In this document: positions 25,899-34,595 of the stretch, piece after piece
How positions within the stretch are numbered: position 1 is the stretch's first letter
Layout: every line of letters starts with the position of its first letter
Source: CAYWGR01 sp964458015
Lineage (GTDB): Bacteria; Planctomycetota; Planctomycetia; Pirellulales; Thermoguttaceae
Length of the DNA: 41,250 nucleotides
Direction: 5' to 3'
Assembly (NCBI GenBank): GCA_964458015.1
Contig: CAYWGR010000025.1
Coordinates: 1 to 41,250, forward strand
Notes under the pieces: model-generated
What the model was told of the DNA's origin: nothing
Database searches by the model: none
What the model saw: the letters and a program-made list of their open reading frames with translations, nothing else
Position numbers and translations under genes: made by a program

Positions 25899-27086
25899 AT
25901 GAACGTTTTTATGCTAGCCATACTGTTGACGACCGCCGCGCCGGCGTTTGAAATTCAAACGCTCGACGGCCAAACGCTCGTCGGCCCTTTGGTCGAACTT
26001 TCGGCCGATCGGGTTACCGTCGATGCGTCGGGCGGCCGCGTTTCCATCGAATCCGACAAACTTGTTTCCATCGCAGCCAAGGAAAAGCCGCAGGTTCCTG
26101 CAAACGCGCCCGGTCTTATCGTCGAACTTGCCGACGGTTCGACGATTTACGCACGTCAGTATACAGCCCAGGGTTCCCAGGGAAAAATCACATTGCACGA
26201 CGGCCTTGTGCTGGAATCGCCGCTGACGGCCGTCCGCACTGTGCAATTCGAGCAGAAGCCGGGCACACTCTCGGCCGAATGGAACAGGCTCGTCAAGATG
26301 AACGCCGACAGCGACCTGCTCATGTTCCACAAAGGCGACAACCTCGATTATCAACAAGGCGTTTTACGCGACGTAACCGAGGACGCCGTCCAGTTCGACC
26401 TTGACGGCGAGTTACTGCCGGTCAAACGCACGAAAGTCTTCGGCATTGTTTATCGCCACCGCGTTGAAGCCGCCATGCCGGCGGCGGTATGCAAAATCAC
26501 CGACGGCTCGGGCTCGCAATGGGCGGTGCGCAGTTTGTCTTCGTCCGACAAGATCGAATGGACCACGCCCTCGGGCATCCATGTTTCGCTGGCGACCGAC
26601 AAGATTGCCCAAATCGACTTCTCCGGCGGCAAGATCGTTTTCCTTAGCGACCTGAAGCCCGAGAGCGCACGCTGGACGCCCTTTTTCGGCGCCGGCAAAT
26701 CGTTGGGCGCCGTCGAGCGATTCTATGCCCCTCGGTACGATCGCAACTTCGACGGGGGCCCCCTGCTCTTGAGCGGCGTTTCCTATAAAAAAGGCTTGGC
26801 CCTGCACTGCCGTACCGAAACGGTCTACCGCCTGCCCGACCGATTCAGCCGATTCCTGGCCACGGCAGGCATCGACGACGCCGTGCGTCCCGGCGGCAAG
26901 GCACGGCTGATCGTCCGCGGCGACGACAATCTACTGCTCGATACGGTCATTACCGGCGCCGACTTGCCCAAAGCAGTCGATCTTGATTTAACAGGCGTTC
27001 GGCGATTGACGATCATCGTCGATTTCGGCGACACCTTGAACGCGGGCGATTATCTTTTGTTGTGCAACGCAAGGCTTCGCAAATGA
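25899..27086 (+). CDS. Exported protein with C-terminal NPCBM (carbohydrate-binding-like) domain
   Basis: This 395-aa protein has a short signal peptide (MNVFMLAILLTTAAPAFE). The N-terminal ~240 residues are beta-rich and contain repeated short motifs (LDGQTLVGPLVELSADRVTV, LADGSTIYARQ, TDGSGSQWAVRSL). Residues ~280-393 match the NPCBM layout: YKKGLALHCRTETVYRLP, then FLATAGIDDAVRPGGKARLIV and ADLPKAVDLDLTGVRRLTI. NPCBM domains are thought to bind glycans. A TATAAT at 25876-25881 could be a -10 box, but no matching -35 is seen. The stop overlaps the start of the protease gene by ATGA, so this protein and the protease are translationally coupled. Confidence 0.85.
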   Translation: MNVFMLAILLTTAAPAFEIQTLDGQTLVGPLVELSADRVTVDASGGRVSIESDKLVSIAAKEKPQVPANAPGLIVELADGSTIYARQYTAQGSQGKITLHDGLVLESPLTAVRTVQFEQKPGTLSAEWNRLVKMNADSDLLMFHKGDNLDYQQGVLRDVTEDAVQFDLDGELLPVKRTKVFGIVYRHRVEAAMPAAVCKITDGSGSQWAVRSLSSSDKIEWTTPSGIHVSLATDKIAQIDFSGGKIVFLSDLKPESARWTPFFGAGKSLGAVERFYAPRYDRNFDGGPLLLSGVSYKKGLALHCRTETVYRLPDRFSRFLATAGIDDAVRPGGKARLIVRGDDNLLLDTVITGADLPKAVDLDLTGVRRLTIIVDFGDTLNAGDYLLLCNARLRK

Positions 27087-28906
27087 AACGCATCTGGCCG
27101 ATCCTCGCATTGCTGCTTTCATCCGTTTCGTTGGCGGCCGAGCCCGCCCCCGCGGTGCTTGACGCCCAGGCACGGCGCATTGCCGTGATGAACAAGGCCA
27201 AGGACTGCGTTTTGGCGGTTTTTCCCGCCAATGGGCAAGGCGGCGGTTCGGGCGTCGTGATAACGCGCGACGGCTATGCACTGAGCAACTTCCACGTCGT
27301 GCTGCCGTGCGGCGAAGCCATGCAGTGCGGCATGGCCGACGGACGCATCTACGACGCCGTGATCGTCAGCATCGACCCGACAGGCGATGTCGCCCTCATC
27401 AAACTTTTCGGCCGCGATGATTTCCCTTGCGCGGAACTCGGCAATAGCGATCAGTTGCGGGCCGGCGATTGGGTCTTTGCGATGGGCAATCCTTTTTTGC
27501 TGGCCACCGACTTGCAGCCGACCGTCACCTACGGCATCGTTTCGGGCACGCACCGTTATCAGTTTCCATCCGGCACGCTGTTGGAATACGCCGACTGCTT
27601 GCAGGTCGACGCCTCGATCAATCCGGGCAACTCGGGCGGACCGCTTTTCGACGCTGACGGCCGGTTGGTCGGCATCAACGGCCGCGCTTCGTTCGAAAAA
27701 CGCGGCCGGGTCAACGTGGGAGTCGCCTACGCCATTTCGATCAATCAAATCAAAAACTTTTTGGGCACCTTGCATAGCGGCCGCATCGTCGATCATGCCA
27801 CGTTTGGCGCTCGCGTCGGCTCGGATGCCGACGGCCGGCTCGTCGTGAGCGATATCCTGGAAAGCTCCGACGCTTACCGCCGCGGCCTGCGCTACGACGA
27901 CGAAATCATCAGTTTCGCGGGTCGCCCTGTTTCCACCCCCAACGCATTTAAGAACGTCCTGGGAATTCTGCCCAAGGGATGGCGGGTGCCTTTAAGCTAT
28001 CGCCGCGACGGAAAACGCCACGATATTCTCGTGCGACTCTCCGGCGTTCACCGGCAAGAGGAACTCATCGAAAAGGCAACCGGTCAGCAACCGGACGAGA
28101 TGATTCCTATCCCTAAACCGGACGACGAACCGAAATCGAAAGACGGCAAGCCGAAGGACAAATCGAAAGACAAAGAGAAAAAACCGCTGTTGCCGAAAAT
28201 TCTTACGAAAAAACAACCGCCGAAGCCCGAAATCCCAATCCCGGAAATCGTGAAACAACATTTCCAGGAAAAACGCGGCTATGCCAATTATTTTTTCAAC
28301 GCGATCAACCAGCAACGTATCTGGAAAGCGTGGGAAGCCCGCTCGAAATTCGAGAATACGAAAGCTCCCTGGACTCTTTCCGGCCAACGGATTGCGAATG
28401 ACGCTCCCTCGTCTGACAAAAAGGCCACGGCCGGCGCGGGCGGCAACTTCCGCTTCCAACTGACCGACGATGGAGCGACGCTTAAGCTGCCCTCGGGCGA
28501 TATCGACTGGAAAGCCGGCAGCGAATTAGGCGTTTCGTTGCTGCCGGCCAACAGCGGCGGTTTGCTGAATGCGTTGTATCTCTGGCGTCGATTGGCCATC
28601 GAGGGCCTTGGCCGCTTCGGCGACGTTTATTACTACGGCACGTCGCCGCTCCGCGGGCGCGAGGGCATGATCGATGTCTTGATCGGCTCGCATAAAGGCG
28701 TCGAATGCCGTTTCTACTTCGATCCGGCCGACGGACGGCTTTTGGCCCTCGAAATGTTCACCGACGAAGAGGCCGACCCTTGTGAAATTTACTATTCCGA
28801 CTATCGCAACTTCGACGGCCGCGATTGGCCGGGCCGGATCGACGTTCGCCATGGCGACGATGCCTTCGCCTCGTTCAAGATTAGCGAGGTGCATCTTGAG
28901 AAGTAA
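27083..28906 (+). CDS. S1C (HtrA/Deg-like) serine protease with PDZ domain and extra C-terminal domain; triad intact
   Basis: This 607-aa exported protease starts at the ATG at 27083, which overlaps the previous stop and begins a signal peptide (MKRIWPILALLLSSVSLAA). The trypsin fold has all triad residues: His71 in LSNFHVVL, Asp102 in DPTGDVALIKL and Ser184 in NPGNSGGPL. One PDZ domain follows at ~245-330 (DILESSDAYRRGLRYDDEII). A Lys-rich linker (~345-385; PKDKSKDKEKKP) leads to a C-terminal domain of about 200 residues (GREGMIDVLIGSHKGVECRF) that I do not recognise by name. HtrA proteases degrade or refold envelope proteins. It is the only catalytically complete member of three consecutive S1C proteins. 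Confidence 0.92.
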   Translation: MKRIWPILALLLSSVSLAAEPAPAVLDAQARRIAVMNKAKDCVLAVFPANGQGGGSGVVITRDGYALSNFHVVLPCGEAMQCGMADGRIYDAVIVSIDPTGDVALIKLFGRDDFPCAELGNSDQLRAGDWVFAMGNPFLLATDLQPTVTYGIVSGTHRYQFPSGTLLEYADCLQVDASINPGNSGGPLFDADGRLVGINGRASFEKRGRVNVGVAYAISINQIKNFLGTLHSGRIVDHATFGARVGSDADGRLVVSDILESSDAYRRGLRYDDEIISFAGRPVSTPNAFKNVLGILPKGWRVPLSYRRDGKRHDILVRLSGVHRQEELIEKATGQQPDEMIPIPKPDDEPKSKDGKPKDKSKDKEKKPLLPKILTKKQPPKPEIPIPEIVKQHFQEKRGYANYFFNAINQQRIWKAWEARSKFENTKAPWTLSGQRIANDAPSSDKKATAGAGGNFRFQLTDDGATLKLPSGDIDWKAGSELGVSLLPANSGGLLNALYLWRRLAIEGLGRFGDVYYYGTSPLRGREGMIDVLIGSHKGVECRFYFDPADGRLLALEMFTDEEADPCEIYYSDYRNFDGRDWPGRIDVRHGDDAFASFKISEVHLEK

Positions 28907-29936
28907 TACAATAGGCCGTTGGCAATCTCTTCTGCTGCTTTGCCTTCTAACTTCCTCGGCACAGGCCTCGCTGGTCGAAACCATCGAACAGACGCAACCG
29001 AAAATCGTAAAAATCTACGGAGCCGGCGGATTCCACGACATGGAATCCTACCAAAGCGGAATGCTGATTTCCGCCGAGGGCCATATCCTTACCGCGTTCA
29101 GCTACGTGCTGGATACCGATTCGATCACGACCGTTTTGTCGGACGGCCGACGCTTCGAGGCGAAGCTGCTGGGCGCGGATCCACGTCTGGACGCAGCCGG
29201 GTTGAAAATCGACGCCGCAGGCCTGCCCTGTTTTGATCTTGCCAAAGCTCCCAAAGCCGAAGCAGGGACGCGCATTTTGGCCGTCAGCAATCTTTTCGGC
29301 GTGGCCGCGGGCAATGAACCCACTAGCGTTCAGAAGGGCACGATTGCCGTCGTCACGAGGCTCGACGCCCGGCGCGGCGCATTCGAAACGCCCTACCGAG
29401 GCCCCGTGTTTGTTTTGGATGTAACGACGAATAATCCCGGCGCCGCCGGCGGTGCATTGGTAAACCGTCAAGGCGAACTGCTGGGTATGCTAGGCAAGGA
29501 ACTTCGCAACGCACAGAACAACACATGGCTGAACTACGCCGTGCCGATTGCCGAGATCCGGCCCTCGGTCGACGAAATCCGCGCCGGTCGATTCGTGGCG
29601 CGGCGTGAAAAAGAATCCGAGAAAAAGCCGGCCCATTCCCTCGACTTAGACTCGCTCGGCATCCGATTGATTCCCGATGTTTTGGAACGGACGCCGCCGT
29701 TTGTGGATTTCGTGATGCCCGGCTCGCCTGCCGAAAAAGCGGGGATTCGGCCCGATGATCTGATTCTCCTGCTGAGCGATCGACTGGTGCAGTCGTGCAA
29801 GATCTTGGTCTCCGACTTGGAATTCATCGACTACGAAGACACGATCAAGCTGACCCTGCAGCGCGGGCAAGACTTGATCGAAGTTTCGTTGCGTTCCGCG
29901 GCCGCCGCCAATCTTCCGAAGAAAGGGCAGCCATGA
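28896..29936 (+). CDS. S1C-like pseudoprotease with PDZ domain (catalytic His and Ser replaced)
   Basis: The likely start is TTG 28896, because it begins a signal peptide (QSLLLLCLLTSSAQAS), overlaps the protease gene by 11 bases and has GAGGTG just upstream; an earlier GTG at 28782 would add 38 unstructured residues. The 346-aa product keeps the trypsin-like fold, but the His site reads ILTAFSYVL (Ser69 where the first protease has His71). The Ser site reads NPGAAGGAL (Ala184 for Ser). Asp99 in DPRLDAAGL is retained. A PDZ domain follows (~250-335; PGSPAEKAGIRPDDLILLL). It should not cleave proteins. I infer a binding or regulatory subunit for the upstream active protease. Its stop overlaps the next start by ATGA. 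Confidence 0.85.
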   Translation: MRSNTIGRWQSLLLLCLLTSSAQASLVETIEQTQPKIVKIYGAGGFHDMESYQSGMLISAEGHILTAFSYVLDTDSITTVLSDGRRFEAKLLGADPRLDAAGLKIDAAGLPCFDLAKAPKAEAGTRILAVSNLFGVAAGNEPTSVQKGTIAVVTRLDARRGAFETPYRGPVFVLDVTTNNPGAAGGALVNRQGELLGMLGKELRNAQNNTWLNYAVPIAEIRPSVDEIRAGRFVARREKESEKKPAHSLDLDSLGIRLIPDVLERTPPFVDFVMPGSPAEKAGIRPDDLILLLSDRLVQSCKILVSDLEFIDYEDTIKLTLQRGQDLIEVSLRSAAAANLPKKGQP

Positions 29937-31912
29937 AACGTGTTTTAAAGACACTTGCGTTTCTTTTCCTTGCAACAACTGGGTTTGCCGCCGTCGATGA
30001 TTTGGACTTGCAGGAGCAAGCCGCGTTGAATGCCGCCGTCGATCGCGTCGCGCCGGCGGTGGTGCGCATTGAAACCGTCGGCGGTCTCGACCACGTCGGC
30101 CGGATGCTCGTTGGTTCCGGCCCTACGACCGGTTTGATCATCAGTCCGGAAGGCTACATCATTTCCAGCGCATTCGGTTTGGCCAACAAACCGTCGTCGA
30201 TCCTTGTCCGCCTGGCTGACGGGGCTCGGAAATCGGCAAAGATCGTAGCCACGGATCATTCCCGCATGTTGGTGCTGTTGAAGATCGACGCCGAAAAACC
30301 GCTGCCCTTTGTTGCATCGCATTTACCCGCCGAAAATGCCGTGTCGGACGCCGTTCCTCTTTCGGAAATGAAAGTCGGTCAGTGGACGGCAGCCCTGGGG
30401 CGCGGTTTCGACAGCGATCGGCCGAACATGGCCGTTGGAATTCTTAGCGCAACCAATCGCGTTTGGGGCAAAGCCGTACAGACCGACGCGGCCGTTTCGC
30501 CGAACAACTACGGCGGGCCGCTGGTCGATATCCGCGGCCGGGTGCTTGGCATTCTCGCTCCGCTTTCGCCCGAGGCGACCGATGAAGCGGCCGGGATCGA
30601 GTGGTACGATTCGGGCATCGGTTTCGCGGTTCCCTTGGAGCACGTTTTCGCCGTTTTACCTCGGCTGAAAAAAGGGGAAGATTTGCGCGCTGGTTTGGCA
30701 GGCGTCAACATGAAAGGCCCCAACATCTACACCGGCGAACCGATCGTGGCCGCCAGTCGCCCCAAGAGCCCCGCCGCCGAGGCCGGCATCAAAGCGGGTG
30801 ATAAAATCATCGAAATCGACGGCCGAAAAGTCACGCGCACCGCCGAAGTCAAACAAGAAATCCTCCGCCGCTACGCCGGCGATGCAATGCACATCGCACT
30901 ACTACGCGGCAAGGATCGGATCGAGTGCGATCTTCACTTGGCGGCGAAGCTCGATCCTTTCCAACCCGGTTTCCTCGGCATCTTGCCCATGCGTACCGGC
31001 GGAAAAGAAGGCGTGAGGGTTCGTTATGTGTTCCCAGAAAGCCCCGCGGCTAAGGCCGACATCGCGTCCGGCGACGTCATCGTTTCTCTGCAAGGCGAAC
31101 CCGTCGGCAGCCGCATGGAACTCTTTCTCAAGGTCGGCATGATCGAGCCGTCTTCAGAAATCGAGTTGGAAGTGCGCCGCGGCGATGCCTTGCGCAAATT
31201 AAAGCTCGCCTTGTCCTCGCTCCCTGCGTCCTTGCCTCCCGGCGAACTTCCGCCGGCCCATCCTGCTGCGAAATCCGAAGAAAAAGATCGCCCCGCAACG
31301 GGTACAATCCGTTTGAAGATTCCCGAGTATCCGAACGAAGCTTGGGCTTATATCCCCGACGGCTACCATCGCGAAGTTCCGCAGGGAGCCGTTTTATGGC
31401 TGCATCCGGCGGGCGGTTTCGATTGGCCAGAGCTGCTGGCCCGCTGGAAACCGCTCTGCGATCGGTACGATTTCATCCTGATTGCTCCCAAGTCGGTTGA
31501 TTCCTCGCGATGGTCGTCGAGCGATGCGAGCTTTGCCGTGCGACTGTTCGCAAAAGTCGCCGAGAGCTATGCCGTGGATCCGGCCAGGGTGGTGGTTCAC
31601 GGTCAAGAGGCCGGCGGCGTTCAAGCCTTCCTGATGGCATTCCGCTATCGCGAACTGATTCGCGGCGTCGCGGTGGTCGAGGCTGTGCCGGCTGTTCAAC
31701 CGCCGGAAAACGATCCGCTCAATCGGCAATCGGTTTATCTGGCCTCGGCGAATCGTTCGCCGGCAGCCCGAGCCCTGGAACAATCGCTGGCCGCGTTTCA
31801 AAAGCAAAAAACTCCCCTTACCTTGAAATCCTTGGGCGAAATGCCGCGTTCTCTCACTGCCGAGGAGTTGGCCGAGTTGGCGCGTTGGATCGACATGCTG
31901 GACCGAATTTAA
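29933..31912 (+). CDS. S1C-like pseudoprotease with two PDZ domains fused to an inactive alpha/beta-hydrolase-like domain
   Basis: This 659-aa protein starts at the ATG at 29933, overlapping the previous stop, with a signal peptide (LKTLAFLFLATTGFA). In the trypsin-like domain all three triad positions are changed: Phe81 (IISSAFGLA), Met112 (DHSRMLVLLKI) and Tyr193 (SPNNYGGPL). Two PDZ domains follow (~265-345, PAAEAGIKAGDKIIEIDG; ~350-440, PAAKADIASGDVIVSLQG). From ~residue 460 an esterase-like alpha/beta-hydrolase domain appears (AVLWLHPAGGFDWPELLARW, YDFILIAPKS). Its nucleophile elbow is HGQEAGG, with Glu559 where GxSxG has Ser. The fusion therefore looks non-catalytic in both halves and probably acts by binding. 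Confidence 0.85.
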   Translation: MKRVLKTLAFLFLATTGFAAVDDLDLQEQAALNAAVDRVAPAVVRIETVGGLDHVGRMLVGSGPTTGLIISPEGYIISSAFGLANKPSSILVRLADGARKSAKIVATDHSRMLVLLKIDAEKPLPFVASHLPAENAVSDAVPLSEMKVGQWTAALGRGFDSDRPNMAVGILSATNRVWGKAVQTDAAVSPNNYGGPLVDIRGRVLGILAPLSPEATDEAAGIEWYDSGIGFAVPLEHVFAVLPRLKKGEDLRAGLAGVNMKGPNIYTGEPIVAASRPKSPAAEAGIKAGDKIIEIDGRKVTRTAEVKQEILRRYAGDAMHIALLRGKDRIECDLHLAAKLDPFQPGFLGILPMRTGGKEGVRVRYVFPESPAAKADIASGDVIVSLQGEPVGSRMELFLKVGMIEPSSEIELEVRRGDALRKLKLALSSLPASLPPGELPPAHPAAKSEEKDRPATGTIRLKIPEYPNEAWAYIPDGYHREVPQGAVLWLHPAGGFDWPELLARWKPLCDRYDFILIAPKSVDSSRWSSSDASFAVRLFAKVAESYAVDPARVVVHGQEAGGVQAFLMAFRYRELIRGVAVVEAVPAVQPPENDPLNRQSVYLASANRSPAARALEQSLAAFQKQKTPLTLKSLGEMPRSLTAEELAELARWIDMLDRI

Positions 31913-31914
31913 CT

Positions 31915-32223
31915 ATGCGACGCAACATCCTGGCCGGCTCCGCGACTCTTTTGTTGGTTAGCGCGGTCGTTATTTATTTCTGGTGGCCCAACGCCGAAAT
32001 TCCCTTGGCGTGCTGCTGGCGCGGCGGGGCGATTCTGGCCGCTGCATGGCTGGCTTTCGACGATGTGCAGCGTTTGCCCAACTGGCTGCTCCTGATGATG
32101 CCCGTGCTGTTTATCGTGCTGGTTCGCTGGGCTCGTTTGCTCTGGCTGATCATTCCCGCGTTGATTGTTTGGGCAATCGTGCGTCAAATTTTTTGGCCCG
32201 AAAGCAGCAAGGGCCGCCGCTGA
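31915..32223 (+). CDS. Small membrane protein, unknown function
   Basis: This 102-aa protein starts 2 bases after the stop of the pseudoprotease fusion, so it is almost certainly translated from the same message. Three hydrophobic segments are visible: ~residues 5-24 (ILAGSATLLLVSAVVIYFWW), ~30-46, and a long one at ~57-92 (WLLLMMPVLFIVLVRWARLL) that may span twice. It has a basic tail. It could anchor the exported S1C proteins to the membrane; that is inference from position only. It appears to be the last gene of the cluster. Confidence 0.75.
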   Translation: MRRNILAGSATLLLVSAVVIYFWWPNAEIPLACCWRGGAILAAAWLAFDDVQRLPNWLLLMMPVLFIVLVRWARLLWLIIPALIVWAIVRQIFWPESSKGRR

Positions 32224-32488
32224 TCCTCGTTTTTCGCAATCCACGAGTTGAATCATCCTCTGGTGATCGTCAGGTTGCAGACTTGACCTCACCGGCTTCT
32301 ATCTTGTTGCCAGGCAAGGGTTTACAACAAACTAAAAAACCTTCCGAAGAAGCTCGAAAGCCGCCGCCACGGAGGGGGGTTTTAAGTGGCTAATATCTCA
32401 CTAGACGACCAAGCGGCAATCCAGGTAAAATAGCAGAGTATTGAATGACTAGTTATTAGCATCTGGGTTCAAAAGGCGGTTGCGGTTT

Positions 32489-33601
32489 ATGTCGACGACA
32501 ACCTTCCTCGAAGGAAGTGCAACACGAACGTGGGGAGGCCACCAGGCAACTCGCTGCTCTGACGAACTGCTAGGCCGTTATCAGCAGATCCTCGACGAAC
32601 AACGTCTAAGCTGGACCGAACATCATCGGTTGATTCGGCTTCTGGGATCGGGCGGACAGGGCGTAGTGTATCTCAGCGAGCGTCGCGGCACCGACAGTTT
32701 CACGCTGCCGGTTGCGCTGAAAATATTTTCGCCCGAGCGCTACGAAGATGAGCGATCTTACGACGAGGCGATGGGCCGCATGGCCCAAGTCGCCGCTCGG
32801 GTGGCCCAGATCCAGCAAGACAATCTGCTCGACGTTCACAACTGGGTCGATCGCAGCCGCATCCGCATGATGGAGATGGAATGGGTCGATGGGTACGACC
32901 TTTCGCGATTGATCACGCGCAACATGCTCGAACGGCTCGAAACGCGCGTCAGCAATAAACGCTGGAATTACATCAACCAGGTGATCGTGACAGCGGGTCC
33001 GATGCAGCCGCGCATGAAGCCGGGCATCGCGATGGCCGTGGTGCGCGACTGTTTGGCCGCCCTGGCCGCGTTGCATCGCGAGGGCATCGTCCACGGCGAC
33101 TTGAAGCCCTCGAACATCATGCTCAAGCGAACAGGCAATGCCAAGATCGTGGATCTCGGTTCGGCGTTCGACATGGAGCAGACGCCCACGCGGCGCACCT
33201 GCACGCCCACCTATGCCGCGCCAGAAGTTTTGGAAGGCGGCGAATGCACGCCTCGCAGCGACTTGGCCAGCCTGGGCTACGTGTTGATCGAGATGCTGGC
33301 CGGCACGCCGCCCTTCGCCGGGCTGTCGAATTTCCGCGATTTGTTGGAAGCCAAGCGTTTCATGGCCCAACGGCTGCCACACATTTTGCCCAGCGAAGTC
33401 GCTTGCAACGAATTGCTGATGAATTTCTGCCGCGGATTGGTCGCTCCCGACCCCATGCGTCGATTCCCCAGCGCCGAGGCTGCCGATTTGGTCAAAGAAG
33501 GCGCCGCCAGTTTCCATCGCCAACTTATCAAGGGCGATCTGGCCAGCGAATACGACAACGAAATCCGCCTCTGGCTCGAAGAACTCAAAGAGCCGGAATA
33601 A
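32489..33601 (+). CDS. Serine/threonine protein kinase (Hanks type), cytosolic, DLG variant
   Basis: From the ATG at 32489 the protein has 370 aa; an in-frame TTG at 32480 adjoins the AAAAGGCGG site too closely to be preferred. The kinase fold shows the glycine loop GSGGQG (53-58), ATP-binding Lys78 in VALK, catalytic loop HGDLKPSN (202-209) with Asp204, the metal site DLG (222-224) in place of DFG, and APE (244-246). There is an insert around residues 145-175 between the N and C lobes. No membrane helix or sensor domain is present, so it is a soluble kinase. The upstream gap (32224-32488) shows no gene. It may sense or regulate the neighbouring envelope cluster, but nothing in the sequence proves it. 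Confidence 0.9.
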   Translation: MSTTTFLEGSATRTWGGHQATRCSDELLGRYQQILDEQRLSWTEHHRLIRLLGSGGQGVVYLSERRGTDSFTLPVALKIFSPERYEDERSYDEAMGRMAQVAARVAQIQQDNLLDVHNWVDRSRIRMMEMEWVDGYDLSRLITRNMLERLETRVSNKRWNYINQVIVTAGPMQPRMKPGIAMAVVRDCLAALAALHREGIVHGDLKPSNIMLKRTGNAKIVDLGSAFDMEQTPTRRTCTPTYAAPEVLEGGECTPRSDLASLGYVLIEMLAGTPPFAGLSNFRDLLEAKRFMAQRLPHILPSEVACNELLMNFCRGLVAPDPMRRFPSAEAADLVKEGAASFHRQLIKGDLASEYDNEIRLWLEELKEPE

Positions 33602-33635
33602 TTTCGCTTGGATATCCCTTGGGCGCATAAAAAAA

Positions 33636-33672
33636 TCCCCTCGCCTGCAAACAGACAAGGGGACGTTTTTTT
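33636..33672. terminator. Intrinsic terminator, probably bidirectional
   Basis: TCCCCT (33636-33641) pairs with AGGGGA (33658-33663) around a 16-base loop. An A run precedes the stem and a T run (33666-33672) follows it. It lies between the convergent kinase (+) and DUF1080 (-) genes, so it can stop transcription from both sides. Confidence 0.75.
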
Positions 33673-33712
33673 CTACGAACGTACGATCTTACGGCAGACC
33701 TATCAGAAAAAT

Positions 33713-33740
33713 GGCGGGCCATCGCTTCGCTTGACCCGCC
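33713..33740. repeat. 28-bp palindromic intergenic repeat (GGCGGG...CCCGCC), copy 2
   Basis: GGCGGG and CCCGCC arms flank a centre containing TCGCTTCGCTT; CTACG follows. It matches the reverse complement of 1423-1450 at 24 of 28 bases and has exactly the same length. It lies between convergent genes. Confidence 0.65.
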
Positions 33741-33778
33741 CTACGCTTTTCCCAAATTCAACAATTGATTGGCCCTGC

Positions 33779-34444
33779 TTACGGCAGTTCCTTGACGCGG
33801 ATGTTGCGGAACTCAACCGGATCGCCGTGACCGGCCCAGCCGATGTAACCCTTGGCATTATGCAAACCGGGGTGTGCTTGGCCATCGGGCGTTTTGTCGA
33901 TCTTGCTGATATCGACATCGGTGATTACGGTGCCGTTCAGCGTCACTTTAATGTGGCCGCCGTCGGCCATGATCTCTTCGCTGTTCCACTGGCCCACGGG
34001 CTTCAGGAATCCACGTTTCGCCGCAGCGACGCCATATACCGACCCGTGGAATTGATACGCTTGCAGATCCTTGTAATTCGGATGCTCGCTGTCGAGAACC
34101 TGAATTTCCATGCCGCTATAGGCCGAAGGCAGAGGGCTGTTTAAAGGCGTGCGGATGCTGACGCCGTTGTTGCCGGCCGGAGGCAACTTGAACTCGAACC
34201 GGAAGACGAAGTTGGCATACTCTTTGCCCGTATAGAGATTTCCGCCAGGCTTGCAAATCATCGCACCATCAACAACGGTGTAACCCTTGACATCGCCTTG
34301 CCAGCCGTTGAGGGTTTTGCCGTCAAACAGACAAACGAAGCCGTCTTTCGCTTCTTCGGGCGTAAGGCCGGCGTTCTTGGCCTCTTGGGCGCATACCGCG
34401 GAAACGCTCAACAACAATACCGCAACCACGCTCGTGCAACGCAT
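33779..34444 (-). CDS. Secreted DUF1080 (3-keto-disaccharide hydrolase-type) protein
   Basis: This 221-aa protein has a signal peptide (MRCTSVVAVLLLSVSAVCAQ) and one DUF1080 domain covering the rest: DGFVCLFDGKTLNGWQGDVK, VDGAMICKPGGNLYTGKEYA, FRFEFKLPPAGNNGVSIR, YSGMEIQVLD and GYIGWAGHGDPVEFRNIRVK. The fold is a concanavalin-like jelly roll; some members act on 3-keto-disaccharides and many planctomycete members are uncharacterised. The ATG at 34444 is chosen because AGGAG lies 8 bases upstream; a GTG three codons earlier abuts that site. It is a single-domain, normal-length member, 151 bp downstream of the small membrane protein gene on the same strand. Confidence 0.9.
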   Translation of the reverse strand: MRCTSVVAVLLLSVSAVCAQEAKNAGLTPEEAKDGFVCLFDGKTLNGWQGDVKGYTVVDGAMICKPGGNLYTGKEYANFVFRFEFKLPPAGNNGVSIRTPLNSPLPSAYSGMEIQVLDSEHPNYKDLQAYQFHGSVYGVAAAKRGFLKPVGQWNSEEIMADGGHIKVTLNGTVITDVDISKIDKTPDGQAHPGLHNAKGYIGWAGHGDPVEFRNIRVKELP

Positions 34445-34595
34445 GTGAAACACTCCTGAAAACGGTGGGAAAAAAGGTGGGGAAAACCAAATTCGCGTTT
34501 GCTAACGCACACGTATGTCAAAAAATGCTCAGATACTCACTCTTCCCATCTTACCACACTTTATAGGGATCGTGAAGCCTAGGGAAAACCGTTTT

